From Aquirufa nivalisilvae (GTDB lineage: Bacteria > Bacteroidota > Bacteroidia > Cytophagales > Spirosomataceae), in NCBI RefSeq assembly GCF_004307455.1, contig NZ_SEWX01000001.1, forward strand, positions 310,001 through 374,000: 64,000 bases of DNA. The letters are read 5' to 3'. The notes beneath the pieces were generated by a model that did not search any database, was not told the DNA's origin, and saw only the letters and a list, made by a program, of their open reading frames with translations. Position 1 is the stretch's first letter. Each line of letters begins with the position of its first letter. Of the stretch, positions 60,574-64,000 are shown in pieces. The translations under genes were made by a program, and so were the position numbers.

Positions 60574-61599
60574 ATGAAAAGAATTTCATTTGATGACATG
60601 TTTACTACCATTAAACAGGCATTTATATTAGCAGGATTACCCGAAGATAAGGCCACTGTTTGTGCCAGAACTCACACTGAAACCAGTCGCGACGGCGTAT
60701 ATTCTCATGGTTTAAACCGAGTAGAACGATTTTTAGATTTTGTCTCCAAAGGTTGGGTGGATGTACATGCAGAACCTAGTCTAGATGTAAACCTAGGTTC
60801 TATTGAAATATACAATGGAAATATGGGGATAGGAATTACCAACTCCATCTTCGCGATGGATAGAGCAATGGATATCGCTAAACAATATGGATTAGGCCTA
60901 GTAGCTTTGAATAATACCACTCATTGGATGAGAGGAGGCTCATATGGTTGGCAAGCCGCAGATAAAGGCTATATGGCGATCTGCTGGACGAATACCGAAT
61001 CTTGTATGCCAGCCTGGGGCGCCACTTCGGGTGGAATCGGTAATAACCCCTTCATCATGGCTATTCCACGCCAAGGTGGTCATGTGGTTTTTGATATGGC
61101 CATGTCGCAATATTCCTATGGAAAACTAGAAACCACTCGCTTAAACAATGGAAAGCTTCCATTTCCTGGGGGATTTGACCAAGATGGGAAGTTGACAGAT
61201 GAGCCTGCACCCATTGAAGCCACACGTAGAATTTTACCAACGGGATATTGGAAAGGATCTGGATTAGCTGTCATGTTGGATTTATTTTCTGCCATACTTT
61301 CCAAAGGTAGAACTACCGCCGACATCGACTTGGTTGGGAAAGGAGCATGTGGAGGATGTTCCCAAGTTTTTATTGCGATTGACCCATTAAAAATCAATGA
61401 TCAAGCATTCTTAGATCAAGCTTTAGAACACACCATCACTCAATTACGAAATTCTACCCCAGTAACAGCCGGAGGAGAAGTGAATTATCCTGGTGAAAGA
61501 TCCCTGAAAACGAGATCCGAAAATATGAAATTGGGCATCCCTGTCGATGAAGGAGTTTGGAAGAAAGTAGTAGCATTTAGTCAAGCTAAAAAATCTTAA
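60574..61599 (+). CDS. 2,3-diketo-L-gulonate reductase (YiaK/DlgD-like), Ldh2 family
   Basis: A 341-residue cytosolic NAD(P)H-dependent oxidoreductase of the malate/L-lactate (Ldh2/YiaK) fold. SRDGVYSHGLNRVERF contains the catalytic-His SHG motif; TTHWMRGGSYGWQAA, NPFIMAIPRQGG and GKLTDEPAPIEATRRILPTGYWKGSGLA are typical of the YiaK branch that reduces 2,3-diketo-L-gulonate in L-ascorbate/gulonate degradation. The frame opens with GTG at 60571, but the ATG one codon later fits better. Single gene; 3-dehydro-L-gulonate or a related uronate-pathway intermediate is an equally good substrate. Confidence 0.85.
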   Translation: MKRISFDDMFTTIKQAFILAGLPEDKATVCARTHTETSRDGVYSHGLNRVERFLDFVSKGWVDVHAEPSLDVNLGSIEIYNGNMGIGITNSIFAMDRAMDIAKQYGLGLVALNNTTHWMRGGSYGWQAADKGYMAICWTNTESCMPAWGATSGGIGNNPFIMAIPRQGGHVVFDMAMSQYSYGKLETTRLNNGKLPFPGGFDQDGKLTDEPAPIEATRRILPTGYWKGSGLAVMLDLFSAILSKGRTTADIDLVGKGACGGCSQVFIAIDPLKINDQAFLDQALEHTITQLRNSTPVTAGGEVNYPGERSLKTRSENMKLGIPVDEGVWKKVVAFSQAKKS

Positions 61600-61680
61600 A
61601 CCCTAATTAAACGTCGAAACAATACATCGAATCCAAGCATTATTGACCTTGGAAAGAAAGCTCTTTCTCCTGTTCAAATA

Positions 61681-62796
61681 TTAATGAGCCTCTTTCAAAT
61701 TCCTAAGGGACGATGTAATCTTTTTGAAAACTTTTAAATGTGGTAAAATCCCTACCCCTAACAGGGTTATGGAAAGAAGTACAAGGTTACTAGTTTCTGC
61801 GAATGTTTGACCAGAGGCTAAAACACCAATCACTAAAATGGTGGACAAAGGAAGCGAAATAGCTAAGGTTAATAAGGCCAAATTAGCATCAAAGGTTTTG
61901 CGATAATCCGGTATTTCTTTCAATTCTTCCTTATGATGAATGACCGAAATGTGGGCAAATGGCCAAAAGCTACAAGCACTCAAAGGGACCACCACAGCTA
62001 GTAAAACCATGTTAGGGTCATGGATTCCAAATAAAAAGATAACTATTAAGCTAAAAAGAATCGTAATCCCCGCTCGGAAAAATAAGATGGAGAGTATCAT
62101 TTTAATCTCTTTTCCTTCTTTCAATTCAACAGCCATACCTATGTAAATCAAAACCAAGGGACCCATTAAGGTACTAGCTCGTGAGAAAATTTCTTGGATG
62201 ACGATGGGTAATGTACTCATATGAAAACCCATGGAAAGAAATACAATGGCCAATAACATGATTACATTGATTGGTTCCTTGATTAGACTCCATAGAAAAT
62301 CTTTCATGCCTTTTTTATTACCAATGGCCCCATCTTCTTGAATAGCCATGTGCATTTTCAATGAGATGTAATACAAAAAATTGAGGGCAAAAAACTTATT
62401 TCCTACGTCAGCCATAGCTGCCATCGCTAAGGATTCTCCACCCAAAAATTCCGAAATAAAGGGGAAGCTTGATAGTCCAGGCGCCAATGAAGGAAGCAAC
62501 ATGGTTAAGGTTCGACTTGCCGGAGAGTTCTTCTCCAAACCAAAAAAAGGCAAGAAATAAGGAGCCGTTAAAAAGATAAAGAAGTTAAAACAAACTAAAA
62601 TAATAGGATATATTAACATGCTAAAGCTCATCTTAATACCCATCAATGCAATAAATACCGTAGCAGGAAGTGCCACAGAAAGTATGACTTCTTTTAAGCC
62701 CTGAATTTCTGATTTATTCTTAATTTTCTTACGTAAAGCGACACCCAAAGCAATTAAAAGCATTAACGTAAGTGTCTTTTCAATAGCATCAATCAT
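61681..62796 (-). CDS. AEC-family (auxin efflux carrier-like) permease
   Basis: A 371-residue inner-membrane protein with ten hydrophobic segments in two five-helix halves. ALPATVFIALMGIK in the first half and MVLLAVVVPLSACSFWPFA in the second are the discontinuous-helix regions typical of AEC permeases such as malonate or malate carriers. The longer frame opens with TTG at 62805; the ATG at 62796 is used. Immediately follows the aminotransferase gene (overlap or 10-base gap), so the two are cotranscribed. Likely moves a small organic acid or amino acid; identity unknown. Confidence 0.82.
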   Translation of the reverse strand: MIDAIEKTLTLMLLIALGVALRKKIKNKSEIQGLKEVILSVALPATVFIALMGIKMSFSMLIYPIILVCFNFFIFLTAPYFLPFFGLEKNSPASRTLTMLLPSLAPGLSSFPFISEFLGGESLAMAAMADVGNKFFALNFLYYISLKMHMAIQEDGAIGNKKGMKDFLWSLIKEPINVIMLLAIVFLSMGFHMSTLPIVIQEIFSRASTLMGPLVLIYIGMAVELKEGKEIKMILSILFFRAGITILFSLIVIFLFGIHDPNMVLLAVVVPLSACSFWPFAHISVIHHKEELKEIPDYRKTFDANLALLTLAISLPLSTILVIGVLASGQTFAETSNLVLLSITLLGVGILPHLKVFKKITSSLRNLKEAH

Positions 62797-62806
62797 AACG
62801 AACAAT

Positions 62807-63991
62807 TTAAGCGAGCTCTTTCAAAGATGTTACGAAGTATTCCATTTCAGCCATCGTTCCTATGCTGACGCGACAGTAAGGTTTATTTAACATATCAAAT
62901 GACCTAACCATGACACCTTTGCTGGCCATTTTACTCAAGAAAGTCTTGCCATCCATTTTAATGGGGAATATCACAAAATTGGTATATGAGGGAATGTAGC
63001 TATATCCTAATGCGCTAAGTTCTTGATATAAATAATTCTTGCATTGAGTATTAAGTCGCTTAGTCATGGCTTGGAACTCTTTATCCTGTAAGCTGGCTAT
63101 CGCTCCTAAAACAGAGGTGTGACAAATCCCCATTCCTCCGCGAGTGATTTTTTCAATTTTACTTAAGAATTCCGGTTGTGCAACGGCATAGCCTACACGC
63201 AAACCTGCCATGCCCATAATTTTGGAAAACGTTCTAGCAATAATCACATTTTTCTTTTGAGACAGTAAAGAAACCATACTAGCCGTATCTCCCTCAGCAA
63301 GTTCTAAATAAGCTTCATCGATGAAAACAGGAACTTTAGTCGAAACCCTTGAGCAAAAATCCATCAGTTCATTCGCTGCCATGATGGTCCCAACAGGGTT
63401 ATTGGGGTTACAGATATAAACCATTTTAGTATTGGAATCTATGGCTGCTTCCATAGCTTTTAAGTCATGTGTCCAATCCGACTTACAAGGAACGGCTTTC
63501 CAAGTAGCGCCAACGGCTTCAGCAACGCGAATGAGCGACATATAGGTTGGATCAGCTGAAACAATATTTCCCCCTTTGGAAAACAATACAATGGCCACTT
63601 TTTCTAATAAATCCGAAGAGCCTGGTCCCATCATGATATGTTCTTTCGTCACGCCTTCCTTAAGCGCCAACATATCCACCAAGGTGGCTAATTCTTTCCA
63701 AGAATAGCGATTCCCTCCTGAAACGGATTCGGCCACGGCTTTTCTAGCACTTTGAGGTGGTCCATATGGATTTTCATTCGCATTTAAACGCGCGATCATA
63801 GCAGGCACATTAGGTCGTTCATCCAAATAATGCTCTCTCAATAATGGGCTATAATACAGTCTATTTTCTGAATCTAATGGAAAGGAACTCGTTGAAAATG
63901 CACCCAAACTAATGTGAGGGGCCAAGGCCATTCCGCCCATGGCGGCTAGTCCTGACTTTAGGACATTTCTTCTGCTAAAAGATGTTTTCAT
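62807..63991 (-). CDS. Tat-exported PLP-dependent aminotransferase, HisC-like
   Basis: A 394-residue fold type I aminotransferase (class I/II) closest to histidinol-phosphate aminotransferases by motif: NANENPYGPP, the PLP phosphate site MGPGSSDLLEK, CNPNNPVG (194-201), Asp225 and the Schiff-base Lys257 in TFSKIMGMAGLRVGYA. It is preceded by a twin-arginine signal (SFSRRNVLKSG, Arg7-Arg8, then hydrophobic to LGAF), so the enzyme should act in the periplasm. That is unusual for a PLP enzyme. Cotranscribed with the AEC permease. No histidine genes are adjacent, so histidine biosynthesis is unlikely. Confidence 0.88.
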   Translation of the reverse strand: MKTSFSRRNVLKSGLAAMGGMALAPHISLGAFSTSSFPLDSENRLYYSPLLREHYLDERPNVPAMIARLNANENPYGPPQSARKAVAESVSGGNRYSWKELATLVDMLALKEGVTKEHIMMGPGSSDLLEKVAIVLFSKGGNIVSADPTYMSLIRVAEAVGATWKAVPCKSDWTHDLKAMEAAIDSNTKMVYICNPNNPVGTIMAANELMDFCSRVSTKVPVFIDEAYLELAEGDTASMVSLLSQKKNVIIARTFSKIMGMAGLRVGYAVAQPEFLSKIEKITRGGMGICHTSVLGAIASLQDKEFQAMTKRLNTQCKNYLYQELSALGYSYIPSYTNFVIFPIKMDGKTFLSKMASKGVMVRSFDMLNKPYCRVSIGTMAEMEYFVTSLKELA

Positions 63992-64000
63992 AATGATTGA

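Noticed and set aside
62807-63991. Histidine biosynthesis hisC
   Set aside because: The Tat signal and the absence of other his genes argue against a role in cytosolic histidine synthesis despite HisC-like motifs.

Overview
This window looks like the chromosome of a low-GC, plant-matter-degrading member of Bacteroidota, probably of the Cytophagales. The reasons are SusC/SusD proteins, two classes of TonB-dependent receptor, Bacteroidota-type promoters (TTTG, about 20 nt, then TAnnTTTG), few Shine-Dalgarno sites, and many secreted proteins of families shared with Planctomycetes (ThuA, DUF1080, DUF1593, DUF3500, cytochrome c/beta-propeller dehydrogenases). The genus call is inference. I see no rRNA, tRNA, CRISPR array, integrase or insertion sequence.

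Layout. 1-6.9 kb: the end of a PAP2-type phosphatase/haloperoxidase, a TonB-dependent receptor, an MgtA-like Mg2+ P-type ATPase and two small genes. 6.9-11.5 kb: a hexuronate catabolic operon (uxuA, an SDR reductase, an ExuT-like transporter) with a divergent LacI regulator that carries a transposase-like zinc ribbon. 11.5-14.2 kb: an esterase-like hydrolase, a ThuA protein and a superoxide dismutase. 14.4-28.1 kb: a ten-gene minus-strand run of susC, susD, two DoxX-like membrane proteins, a cytochrome c, a SoxC/SorA-like sulfite dehydrogenase, an FAD oxidoreductase, a YeiH-type sulfate exporter, an NTF2-like protein and a CHR (chromate/sulfate) transporter. Read together it suggests uptake of a sulfur-containing organic substrate, oxidation of the released sulfite, and sulfate export. 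28.5-41 kb: secreted carbohydrate-active and PVC-like proteins, including a GH43, DUF1593, DUF1080, a cupredoxin-beta-propeller fusion, an FG-GAP protein and a PQQ dehydrogenase with an inserted cytochrome c.

41.3-52.1 kb: a type I restriction-modification island. Besides hsdM, hsdS and hsdR it holds a TTG-started half-length HsdS, a Cys-rich 83-residue protein, dinD, a YgjP-like metallopeptidase and, between hsdS and hsdR, an overlapping pair: an unrecognised protein with a PD-(D/E)xK-like motif and a DUF4917/SIR2-like protein. That pair is the best candidate here for an undescribed defence module. 52.2-64 kb: a DinB protein, a beta-propeller/cytochrome c/discoidin protein, a GH78 rhamnosidase, REP-like nested palindromes, a YiaK-like 2,3-diketogulonate reductase, an AEC permease and a Tat-exported aminotransferase.

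The general picture is breakdown of pectin or hemicellulose (rhamnose, arabinose/xylose and uronic acids) with periplasmic sugar and sulfite oxidation feeding electrons to cytochromes or copper proteins. Names rest on motif recognition by eye; no database search was run.
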